A stretch of 64,000 bases of DNA, from positions 40,562,528 to 40,626,527 of the forward strand of contig CM023449.1 of NCBI GenBank assembly GCA_013339765.2, written 5' to 3'. The notes beneath the pieces were generated by a model. The model worked only from the letters and a program-made list of their open reading frames with translations, was not told where the DNA came from and searched no databases. Each line of letters opens with the position of its first letter. The stretch's first letter is position 1. Shown piece by piece: positions 21,677-31,093 of the stretch. Source of the stretch: Haemaphysalis longicornis (lineage: Eukaryota; Arthropoda; Arachnida; Ixodida; Ixodidae). The position numbers and the translations under genes are program-made.

Positions 21677-21969
21677 CTCGTTCGCGGACGAGGCCTGGCG
21701 GCCGTCACCGGCTCGCCGAGGGGCCGTACTCGAGCTAGGCCTCGGTTAGGCTTAGCGAGGCGGCCACGCCGGGATACAGTCGAATGCTTGTAAACCAGGA
21801 AATTCGCACTTCACCTGAGCGATGGTGGTATCAAACGGTACCCGGGGTGATACTGCGTCGAACGGTGACAACGATACTTAGGAGATTGGCAATTAACACT
21901 GCGATAATTGTCATAATAGACGGAGCCGACGTGAAGTGCGTTCGCTCGCTCCGGCGATCGCAGCGCCCT
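21677..21969 (-). promoter_or_regulatory. LINE 5' UTR, likely internal promoter
   Basis: The 293 bases upstream of ORF1 reach the target duplication exactly, so the leader is full length. LINEs of this type carry a pol II internal promoter here. I cannot point to a specific initiator or downstream element. Confidence 0.45.
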
Positions 21970-21983
21970 CGGAGATATTAAAG
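21970..21983. repeat. Target-site duplication, right copy
   Basis: Second copy of CGGAGATATTAAAG, next to the 5' end of the minus-strand LINE. The match to 16074-16087 is perfect over 14 bases. Confidence 0.88.
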
Positions 21984-22384
21984 AAAACTTGTGAAGCAGT
22001 CGCTACCCCCTAGCCAATTTCCCGCAACTTTTCTATGACGTCACGGAACCTTGTTTGTGCGATTGGCGGCCGCCTAACTGACCTGTCGCGACGACACATG
22101 ACTGGACGTCTGTAATGGGGCCTCTAGTTCCATTTGACCGCATCACTTGAATGCTTACGTGCAGTTAACGCACTGAAAATTATGTTTTATTGTTGGCCCG
22201 CATGACGTCATTCTTGCTCATAACACGTCACTGTGGCGCGAAATTTGTAAATTTTTAAATACTTCTTGCTTTTTTTTTTCGTTAAAAAAACATCTTTTGT
22301 GGCTGTAATGGAGCTGAGTGAGATACTGAATCCTAGTTCTTTCAAATTACACGAAGTTGTATTTTTTCTTCATGGCTCCTTTAA

Positions 22385-23292
22385 TTTTTAACCACCAATT
22401 CGTGTCTAGCCATTAGAAGCAACATTTAAAACTTAGTTACATTTGTCAAGTCAAGGGTCAAATCGTGAGAGTTTTGGATGTGAGCCGTTTGGTTATCCTT
22501 GTGCCTCATTAGTTTGTGTGCGTGCGAGCGTGGATTTGTGCATCGTTTACGTAATTCTTGCCTCGCTCCTACCGGTTTCACTGGCAGAAACAGTAGATAC
22601 GCGCATTCTCGCGTAGTTTTCGTAGGCATGCTCACGATGTCTGCTCCGTATTGTTGCAATTAAATTATAGCAGTAGCTCCAATTACTGCCATAATATAAT
22701 TAAATTCAAGCAGTTATAAAAGCAACCATTATTATCACTTACTATTCTTGGACGCCCATAAATGCCTATAGGATGTCCTTGGGCGTAAACGTGAATAATT
22801 AACGTTATTATAATATTGTTATAAGTATCTTTCAGTGTATTTTAATCATCATCATCACTGCTAAAATTCTCGCTGCCTGGTTCTAAACTTTCCAAGGCGT
22901 ACTCACAAATCCACCATTCGGCGCAAGGGCATAGATTTGCACGTGCGCCCAGTACGCCGATCACTATGTATAGCATGGCGGTAACAAAGCCATTGTGACC
23001 GTCGTTACTAAGCGACTAGGAGTAACAAGTTTTCATACGGCGATGTTACAGCTCCCCTGACCTTTTTTTTTAACCGGCAGAATGCGTGGTTGCCTAGAGG
23101 GTTGCCCGCATCGTGCACCTTGTTACCGCTATCAAAAAATTATCGGTTCCTTCATGCAACTGTACCGCCAACCGTAATTAATCTACTGCTCCCTGACTGA
23201 TGAATAGCAAAAGATTAGATACCATCCGCGAATAGAATCAAAAACAATCACCCGCATTATTGGATGACGGTATCACTAGACTTCCTTGAAGG
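22385..23292. other. No gene recognised
   Basis: AT-rich DNA with scattered ATTATAAT and ATCATCATC runs. No reading frame, transposon end or RNA gene can be supported. Confidence 0.5.
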
Positions 23293-23504
23293 GCAAACAG
23301 CGCAAAAAAAAAAATGACAAGGACAGAGAGAGATACGCGGCAGGGACTGCGCTGAACTATCAGCTGGTTTTTATTTTGAAAGAAATTATGTCCGCATGCG
23401 TAGAAAATTTAGTTCTTTCTCAGACAGGGTGAGAGAGGGCTGACGCCATGCCTCACCAAGCGTGCCTCACCAAAATAAAACCAGTTGATAGTTCAGCGCA
23501 GTCC

Positions 23505-24180
23505 CTGTCATCTCTCACCGGGGAACCAGGCAGCTCACTCGGCTGCACGGGAGTGCATAACCTCCAGTCCTCCGCGGCTACCCGACTTGGCTCCTCCGCC
23601 TCCTGAGGTCATTACGCCAGCCTACAGATTCTACGTACAAAAAAGACAAAAAAGACCGCTCAAGACCCTCACTCCAACCGGCTTTTTATCTGCTCTACCC
23701 CCGCTCCTAAGATCAGCCGAAATTTTTATGAACAAATATTTTGCAATGCTAGCTTAACCCCAGAGACATTCCGTAAATGGTACAACCCCATCCCCTGCCG
23801 CCTCGATGTCCCTTCTGCGCCTCCCTCACACCCGCCAATCTCCAGCACCTAATTTGGCACTGTCCAAAATTTACGCGTTACAGAAACTTCAAGCCTCCTC
23901 CAAATGCCTCCTCCTCATACATCGACCCTCGAACACTGGAACCCTCCACGCTGACTTTAATTGCGCACTACTCTCTAGAAAGCGGTCTAGCGCGAGCAGT
24001 TTAGAGCCGTGAGCCTGCTCTCCTCACCCCACGTGGCCTCTTCCGCCTTAAGGAGCCAACCAGCTTCAACTTGAACGGTTTATTTTCAAGATGTCCCAAG
24101 CCTCGAATATCCCACCCTCTACTCCCACTTCCCCCACTTGACCTAGCGTCTTCCTAATGTAATAAAGGCTATCTCCTCCT
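23505..24180 (+). pseudogene. LINE 3' end: RNase H remnant, zf-RVT and 3' UTR
   Basis: The plus strand shows a worn RNase H end (PGNQAAHSAARE), then at about 23806-23870 a zinc-finger motif CPFCASLTPANLQHLIWHC, and an Arg/Pro-rich end. The 3' UTR finishes with AATAAAGGCTATCTCCTCCT, the same tail type as the complete LINE. Frame breaks separate the first two blocks. It is 5'-truncated and lies inside the long-TIR element. Confidence 0.7.
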
Positions 24181-24191
24181 CCTCCTCTTTC

Positions 24192-24345
24192 GAAATGAAA
24201 CCAGTTGATAGTTCAGCGCAGTCCCTGTCGTTGTCTCTCTTACAAAATGAAACCAGTTGATTTCAGCGCAGTCCCTGTCGTTGTCACTTCTTCAAAATAA
24301 AACCAGTTGATTGTTCAGCGTAGTCCCTGTCGTGTATCTCTCTCT
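24192..24345 (+). repeat. ~50-bp tandem repeats (three units)
   Basis: Units beginning at about 24192, 24244 and 24293 each read AAAACCAGTTGAT, then TTCAGCGCAGTCCCTGTC. The second unit has lost four bases of the middle. A matching unit occurs at about 23472 in the same orientation, and an inverted one at 23340. Confidence 0.8.
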
Positions 24346-24382
24346 GTCCTTGTATTTTTTTTTTTTTTGCGCTGTTTTGCGC

Positions 24383-25363
24383 ATTTTTTTTTTTTTGCCT
24401 AGATTATGTACGAACACGGCCAGTTTTCCACGTTAATTCCTTAAAGGGCGGTTATTTAACCGAACACAGCAAATAGACGCTCACTCGGGGCCCGAGGAAG
24501 CTCGCGAGGCGCCTCGAGATCTCAAGAAAGACTCTCAAAATGACGCAACCGCCCTCTAGTCCCTTCCGTCCTTGATGCAGCGGCGACCATGACCTATCCC
24601 CTCGCGGCCCGTCCGGACGGGATCTCTCGCACGTACGCCACTCAGCTCGACGTACCACTCCACTTGGAACCAACTCACGACTCAGCCAGGACGCCGTGGT
24701 TCTCAGGCTACACAGCCGACAACGTCTCTCGTAACGCGATCCGATCCGCTCTCGATCGCTGCTATCCCTGCAGTCGCGGCCGGCGCCGTTCGAAGTTCGG
24801 CTCCAAGCTCTCGTGTTCGAATAACAAACATTCTCTTCACTCTTGGCGAGCAAGCACGCACCATAGGCTTTCCTTCTGGCGCCTTCGACCAGCAACACGA
24901 TCCTGCGGCGTGGGTCCCGAGACGCTTTGCTCTGAATACAAGGCCACGGCTGGCGTATATCTTTAGACAGACCGGCAAATGCTCCAACGTACCGACCGTT
25001 TCGGACATGCCCTGCAGTCGGACAGGCCCTGCAGTGTTCTTCGCGCAGCTCCAGAGTTATGGAAATAGTTTGGCGTTTTTGTTTGGCTGAGGCTCAAGCG
25101 TAAGGTTTATTTTTTCTTTTTGTACGAGTCGTCGTGTCTATGAACGCCTTCGTCACTTCTGTTTTGTCAAACTTGTTTATCATAGAATACGATGCACTTT
25201 TCTCTATAAGTTATAAGTGAACAGGATGGAGGCCACAGAACGCGATATTTTATCATCCGTTAGTTTGGCGGGCGCATTGCCCAATGCAGTCTGCGAAACC
25301 CTGTTGATATCAGTTAGCGTTAGCTCTGGGAAGCGGAAATTGCAAATGGCCTTCTTTTTTTCG
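24383..25363. other. No gene recognised
   Basis: The stretch 24480-25010 is relatively GC-rich, with open frames on both strands that show no domain. The remainder to the TATA element is unremarkable. Confidence 0.4.
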
Positions 25364-25367
25364 TATA

Positions 25368-27335
25368 CGCCTCGAGCGCGGCCTGTAGGGGCGCCACTGA
25401 AATCCCCCTAGCGGCCCGTTTCGAAAGCAGGCGCGGGAGTCCCCGGCCCACTCCCACCTGTCGCCGTTGCTTTTGGGGCTCGTTCAAGACAGCGATTTAC
25501 CGTTTGTGCGCGTTCAAAATACCGAATAACGTGGAACAGGCACTCTGTTTGCAAGCGTGGTGTGTTCATAAGAGTATAAACGTTTATGACGCGATCTTAG
25601 TGAGATCTATATGAGCGCCGGGCGTGTGTCACAGGCCGGCGCTCCGAAGCCAGCATTTGCATGCAGCTGATTGCAATTCCACTGCCCTGAAATTTAGTGG
25701 CAGTGTCTCCGTAAGCAGTGTTTCCTCCAATGGTCATGTTGCGGCCATACTTTGACTTTGGAGGAAATCGACTTTGTGCACTTACAAAATCCAGCGGAGC
25801 ACTCATACCTGACAGCACGCAAGTTACGCCTGCCAATATCACATATCAGATATTGATCAGTACCATGAAAAAGCCAATGCTACATAAATTTCACAAACAT
25901 TGTACCAAAGAAGTACGATGGATAATGCAAAATTATACTCCAGAGCCAGCACACGACGACAAATTTAATGCTGGGTCGTCTTGTCCCGAGGTGAGCGCTC
26001 GCAAAGATTCATCTGTTACATTTATCCTCCACGAGAAGCGCGAAGATGGGCTCATAGAGTAATCCGCGTCCGTGACCAAACTCTGCTTCGAAACATCGTC
26101 ATATGACACAGGGAGACTGCAGAATCTAGCATAAACTAAAATCAGATACCCTTATCAGATACACTTTTCCAACGCTCGAGCCCGTGTGTACGAGATTCGG
26201 CGCACGTTAAGGATCTCCAGGTGGTCAAAATTAATCCGGAGCCCTCCACTACGGCGTGCCTCATCGTCTCCGTTGCGTCGGCGCGTTTAAAACCTTGCAA
26301 TCCAATCAATCAACTCTTCCAACGACACCTCGTATCGCTTGTGAACTGCCTACCCTGTATTCTTCAAAAAATGCGTCCGCCGAGTGACCAGCCGTTCGTT
26401 GAAGGCGAAAAACAAACTAAAAGTGAAACACGCAGCTTGTGTGTGTGAGTAGTAAAACGTTTCATTTCGTTGATTCCGCTCCGCATTTGTAAACAACGAT
26501 AGTTAGTTTAAGCGCCCTCCTCCTCACCCCCCCCCACCCCCCCCCCCCCCCCATGTCTAGCGAAATATCAGTGCATTTAGCATCTAGTTGGTCTGGTGAA
26601 TACTACCTTGCTCAAACAAACGTCTTTAGCATTTCAGAAGCTGCACTCAGTTTTTTTTTTTCATTCCCGTACGATTATTCTATTTATTCCTGACTTGCAG
26701 ACCATTAATTTTCCCGTGGTTTCATTAACATATACCTTGGTTCTTACTATAAGGCACGAGTGGGCACATATCTGACAATGCACAGCCTTTGAGTGTACTT
26801 AACATTTTCGCGTGGCTTATATTCCCATAAAAGGCACAATTTTTTGTCAGCTACTGGGTTATCACATCCCCGAACATATTTTTCTACGACATACATATTC
26901 GAAGCAAAGCCGCATTTGTTGTCTGCGCTGCAAAACGAACCAACCTCTTACGGTGCCAATATCAGGTCTAAACGGGGCGACAATAAATAGAATTCACTTG
27001 TGCTGATGTGTTCGAAGGTGACAGCGGTGATATGCTGCTGCCGTCGCCGACGCCCGCAAGAGCGGCCAAGAAGCGCGCAGAATCGCCTCCCCGGGTAGCT
27101 CTTGATGGCGTTAGGGCGCTCTGTATACAAGACGGCGCTGTTTTTTTTAAGTGCCCTAAACGTGCAGTTAGCTTACAGACGTCACCATAACAAATTGTTT
27201 AGTGCGCGGAAAGGCAAAGAGAAGCGAAAGAGAACCAAAACAGTGCATGACCACCTATCAGCCACGCAGCGCTAATCCCGCAAACGCCGCGGAAACGCGG
27301 CGGCAGGCGGCGCAGCGATCGCGAATCTCGAGGCG
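25368..27335 (+). mobile_element. Unassigned TATA-targeting element, copy 1
   Basis: 1,968 bp bounded by CGCCTCGAG and CTCGAGGCG (9-bp terminal inverted repeats), with TATA on both sides. The last 270 bases carry CpG-rich sequence (GCGATCGCGAATCTCGAGGCG-type end). It contains a poly-C run at about 26527-26552 and the 3' part of a SINE. No reading frame looks like a transposase, so it is non-autonomous. A 4-bp TATA target with these ends does not match a superfamily I can name with confidence. Confidence 0.72.
26174..26316 (+). repeat. SINE 3' part inside TATA element copy 1
   Basis: The stretch contains GAGATTCGGCGCACGTTAAG, GGTGGTCAAAATTAATCCGG and a (CAAT)n tail, all found in the full SINEs at 46434 and 49104. 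The tRNA-like head is missing. The same fragment lies in copy 2 at about 29009-29118 plus 28344-28367, so it joined the element before the two copies diverged. Confidence 0.75.
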
Positions 27336-27339
27336 TATA

Positions 27340-29939
27340 CGCCTCGAGATTCGCGATCGCTGCGCCGCCTGCCGCCGCTTCTCCGCCGCGTTTGCGGGAT
27401 TAGCGCTGCGTGGCTGATAGGTGGTCATGCAGTGTTTTGGTTCTCTTTCGCTTCTCTTTGCCTTTCCGCGCACTAAACTTGTTATGGTGACGTCTGTAAG
27501 CTAAATTAGGCCACTTAAAAAAAACAGCTGCGTCTTGGTAGAGCGCTCTAACGCCAACAAGAGCTACCCGGGGAGGCGGTTCTGCGCGCTTCTTGTCCGC
27601 TTTTGCGGGCGTCGGCGACGGCAGCAGCATATCACCGCTGTCACCTTCGAACACGTCAACACAAGTGAATTCTATTTATTGTCGCCTCGTTTAGACCTGA
27701 TATTGGCACTGTAAGAGGTTGGTTCGTTGTGCAGCGCAGACAACAAATGCGGCTTTGCTTCGAATATGTACGTCGTAGAAAAATGTTTCGGGGATGTGAT
27801 AACCCAATAGCTGACAAAAACTTGTGCCTTTTATGGAAATATAAGCCACGCGAAAATGTTAAGTACACTCAAAGGCTGTGCATTGCCAGATATGTGCCCA
27901 CTCATGCCTTATAGTAAGAACCAAGGTATAAGGTATATGTTAATGAAACCACGGGAAAATGAATTGTCTGCAAGTCAGGAATAAATAGAATAGTCGTACG
28001 GGAATGAAAAAAAAAAACCGAGTGCAGCCTGTGAAATGCTAAAGACGTTTGTTTTAGCAAGGTAGTATTCACCAGACCAACTAGATGCGAAATGCACTAT
28101 TTCGCTATACATGGGGGGGGGGGGGGGGGGGGGTGGGGGGTGAGGAGGAGGACGCTTCAACTATTGTTGTTTACAAATGCGGAGCGAAATCAACGAATGA
28201 ACGTTTTAGTAATCACACACACAAGCTGCGTGTTCACTTTTCGTTAGTTTTTCGCCTTCAACGAACGGCTGATCACTCGGCGGACGCATTTTTTGAAGAA
28301 TACAGGGTAGGCAGTTCACAAGCGATACGAGGTGTCGTTGGAAGAGTTGATTGATTGATTGCAGGGTTTAAAGGGGCCCTAAATAGGCTTCCGAAGGTCG
28401 CCATTTCAATCGCGCAATCGCTAAAGTACCCCTTCACGACAACGTGTACCAAATATTACACCTCTGCGTAAAGCAGGGGCCGCACAAACACGAAAAAAAG
28501 ATTTCACTTTCTCTCCTGGCTCACCAACCATACCTTGCCGCCACACTTGCGCGCTCTGACGCAGTTCTTTCCGGCTCTGACGCGCCTCTATGACGCACGA
28601 GACACTGCCCAGTGCGGCGCCGCGAACGCGAACCAAAGCGACAGCGCTCACCGTGCAACCGGAATCTGGTGGGCGGAGCATGCGCGTCGAGTGCTAAAAA
28701 AAAAAAGCGCGCGCAGGGCTTGGCGCAGCCAATGACTGCACGTACATCAAGGAGGGTGATGGATTGCCCTGTTTCTCTCGGTGGTCTTGCGCCGGGTCGA
28801 TGACGCCCGCGGCTTCACAGTGCTTCGGAGGAGCTACTAGAGGAGGAGAGCCCCAGTCCTTATGGGCGGCCCCTTTTTAATGAGCGATAACTCGGCTAAT
28901 ACTTAACGAATTTAAACATTTTTTTCGGGATGACGTTCCTTGGATAGTACTCCAGTGACTGCGCACGCAAAATCGTAACATTTGGCAGCCTATTTAGGGC
29001 CCCTTTAACGCGCCGACGCAACGGAAACGATGAGGCACGCCGTAGGGGAGGGCTCCGGATTAATTTTGACCACCTGGAGATCCTTAACGTGCGCCGAAAT
29101 CTCGTACACACGGGCTCGTTGGAAGGGTGTCATATCTGACAAGGGTCTCTGATTTCGGTTTATGCTAGATTCTGCAGTCTCCCTGTGTCATATGACGATG
29201 TTTCGAAGAAGAGTTCGGTCACGGACGCGGATTACTCTATAAGCCCATCTTCGCGCTTCTCGTGGAGGATAAATGTAACAGATGAATCTTTGCGAGCGCT
29301 CACCTCGGGTGAAGACGACACAGCATTAAATTTGTCGTCGCGTGGTGGACACGACGACAAATTTGTCTGGAGTGTAATTTTGCATTATCCATCGTACTTC
29401 TTTGGTACAATGTTTGTGAAATTTATGCCGCATTGGCTTGTTCATAGTACTGATCAATATCTGAAATGTGATATTGGCAAGCGTAACTTGCGTGCTGTCA
29501 GGTATGAGTGCTCCTCTGGATTTTGTAAGTGCACAAAGTCGATTTACATCATAGTGTGTATGGCCGCAACATGACCATCGGAAGGAACACTGCTTACGGA
29601 GACACTGCCACTAAATTTCAGGGCAGCGGAATTGCAATCACTGCATGCAAATGCTGGCTTCGGGACGCCGGCCTGTGACACACGCCCGGCGCTCATATAG
29701 ATCTCACTAAGATCGCGTCATAAACGTTTATACTCTCGTGAACACACCACGCTTGCAAACAGAGTGCCTGCTCCACGTTATTCGGTATTTCGAACGCGGA
29801 CAAACGGTAAATCGCTGTCTTGAACGAGCCCCAAAAGCAACGGCCACCGGGGGGAGCGGGCCGGGGACTCCCGCGCCTGCTTTCGAAACGGGCCGCTAGG
29901 GGGATTTCAGTGGCGCCCCTACAGGCCGCGCTCGAGGCG
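27340..29939 (-). mobile_element. Unassigned TATA-targeting element, copy 2 (inverted, carries a MITE)
   Basis: 2,600 bp, about 1,960 bp without the nested MITE, so equal in size to copy 1. It has the same 9-bp ends and the matching G tract at about 28113-28140, and it ends in CTCGAGGCG at 29931-29939 before TATA. Its orientation is opposite to copy 1. No coding capacity is visible. Confidence 0.72.
28368..29008. mobile_element. TTAA MITE nested in TATA element copy 2
   Basis: Both ends carry TTAAAGGGGCCCTAAATAGG and mirror each other over 22 bases. The corresponding place in copy 1 (around 26286-26290) reads GGTTTTAAACGCGCC without the insert and serves as the empty site. About 640 bp long with no gene. 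The AGGGGCC start resembles that of the TTAA MITE at 15972-22384. Confidence 0.82.
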
Positions 29940-30544
29940 TATACCGAGCTTGTCCAAGTGCGAGGGAGGGTGTGTTGCCATAGAGAAAGAACGGTGTTGC
30001 CAGCAGAAAAAAGTCAAACTAAAGAGTATACGTTTTAGGACGGGAGCGCGCACAAGTCAAGTCCTCTGCGCCTCCTCAACGAAGCACGCACAATGTCGCA
30101 CTTATTTCTAATATATCCACGTTTTAGCACCGCCGTTTCTTGTGATAAAACCAGCGCATAGGGTAGGTGGCCTCGAGCTCCGCCGTAGAGAGAGAGAGAG
30201 AGAGAGAGAGATTAAACTTTATTTTAACAACTAGTTAGGGTGTGAGTACTGCTAACTTATTGGTAACCTTTGAAAAGTTAAAATATGACAAGTGCAAGCG
30301 CACGTTAACAGCTCGTTGACAGAGAGCGCTGCTTGACTAAGATGACAGCACTTGACTAAGAAGCAGCCCAGCTGGGTAGTACAAAAGAGCTTAAATACGC
30401 CTGCTATCACTATTTACCAAAACGAACAGAGCGTCTTAGAAACATTATTGAGGTTTAGATAGGCTTTCAATTCTGTCTAATGCCGGCGGGTTGCCACTTC
30501 TGTTCACCTACCCTTTAAAAAACGCCTTGGGAAATACGCTCTGA

Positions 30545-30770
30545 GGACCTGCCGTGGTTGCACGGGTTGTGCTGCTGAGCACAACGAGTACGCGAGTTAG
30601 ACGCGGGTTAGGCCGCTTTTCAGATGTAGGCGAAAAGCGAAAACTCCCGCGTGTCTTAATTGGATCTCCGGGTGGTCAAAATTGATTGGGAGCCCTATAG
30701 GCCTCCACGTACTACGGAGCGAGCGCCTCATAGCCCACGTGTAGCGTCGGCGCGTTAATCTGATCTGTAT
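30545..30770 (+). repeat. Worn tRNA-derived SINE
   Basis: Recognisable pieces are GTTGTGCTGCTGAGCACAA (the tRNA-like middle), GGCCGCTTTTCAGATG, AAAGCGAAAA, GGTGGTCAAAATTGATTGGG and GCGTCGGCGCGTTAA. The B box and tail are badly mutated, so it is an older copy than those at 46.4 and 49.1 kb. Confidence 0.6.
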
Positions 30771-30932
30771 AAGTCGGTCAATGTGACTGAAAAATTCAAT
30801 CCGTACTTCAGAAGGTTTTGGAAAACATCAGACGTCACGGAACGCTGTTTCAACACTAAAGTGTACGTTTTAAGTGCAATGCACTTCTTAAGCGACCCTG
30901 AACCTGCGTCCACCGGCGATGTCCGCGCACGT

Positions 30933-31093
30933 GGAGATGGGCGCGCGCAGCCTGGCCGCTGACATAGCACATACCCACGTGGGGGATTGGCCAGGAATCT
31001 CCTCGTCTTCCTTGGCAACGGGGGGAGATGGGCGCGCGCTGCCTGGCCGCTGACATGGCACATACCCACGTGGGGGATTGGCCAAGAATCGGG
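30933..31093 (+). repeat. 91-bp tandem duplication (second unit partial)
   Basis: Units start at 30933 and 31024 with GGAGATGGGCGCGCGC and share TGGCCGCTGACAT and CACATACCCACGTGGGGGAT. They differ at a few positions. Confidence 0.7.

Larger units (their letters stand above)
16088..21969 (-). mobile_element. Complete two-ORF LINE (I/R1/LOA-like) with intact frames
   Basis: The element is 5,882 bp with a 5' UTR of about 290 bp, ORF1 (21676-19841), ORF2 (19976-16173) and a short 3' UTR that ends in a CCTCCTC tail with AATAAA just before it. A perfect 14-bp duplication (CGGAGATATTAAAG) flanks it. ORF2 combines an AP-like endonuclease, RT and RNase H. Both frames are uninterrupted and the target duplication has no mismatch, so the insertion is young and could be autonomous. 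The clade assignment is based on domain order only. Confidence 0.88.
15972..22384. mobile_element. TTAA-flanked MITE interrupted by a complete LINE
   Basis: The left end (TTAA 15972-15975 then AGGAGCCGTGAAGACAAAAT) and right end (mirror, TTCATGGCTCCT then TTAA 22381-22384) form inverted repeats of about 45 bases, with CTTTC/GAAAG positions still matching near the inner limit. Removing the LINE and one copy of its target duplication leaves an element of about 517 bp with no ORF. TTAA targeting is shared by piggyBac, Kolobok and some Sola elements, so I cannot choose a superfamily. The LINE inserted after the MITE did. Confidence 0.75.
23293..24382. mobile_element. Long-TIR element with subterminal tandem repeats
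   Basis: The left end (GCAAACAGCGCAAAAAA, then GACAAGGACAGAGAGAGATAC, GCAGGGACTGCGCTGAACTA) and the right end mirror each other over about 100 bases. The right arm has amplified the TTCAGCGCAGTCCCTGTC unit to three adjacent copies, and a fourth lies near 23480. A LINE 3' end occupies the centre. No transposase is visible. Confidence 0.65.
25364..29943. repeat. Spacerless palindrome made of two inverted TATA-element copies
   Basis: The sequence reads TATA, element 1, TATA, element 2 (inverted), TATA, with the three TATA at 25364-25367, 27336-27339 and 29940-29943. The centre is CTCGAGGCGTATACGCCTCG. The arms pair along almost their whole length, including a poly-C/poly-G tract and a SINE fragment, but differ by substitutions, tract length and a 640-bp MITE present only on the right. 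These differences argue against a simple read-through artefact. Confidence 0.82.

Noticed and set aside
27202..27473. Two mirrored ~71-codon frames of near-identical sequence
   Set aside because: They are the same frame read from the two arms across the palindrome centre; no independent coding evidence.
25368..29939. Palindrome as a pure sequencing or assembly artefact
   Set aside because: The arms differ by substitutions, a tract length and a MITE with proper termini; an artefactual mirror would be identical. The exact join still deserves read support.
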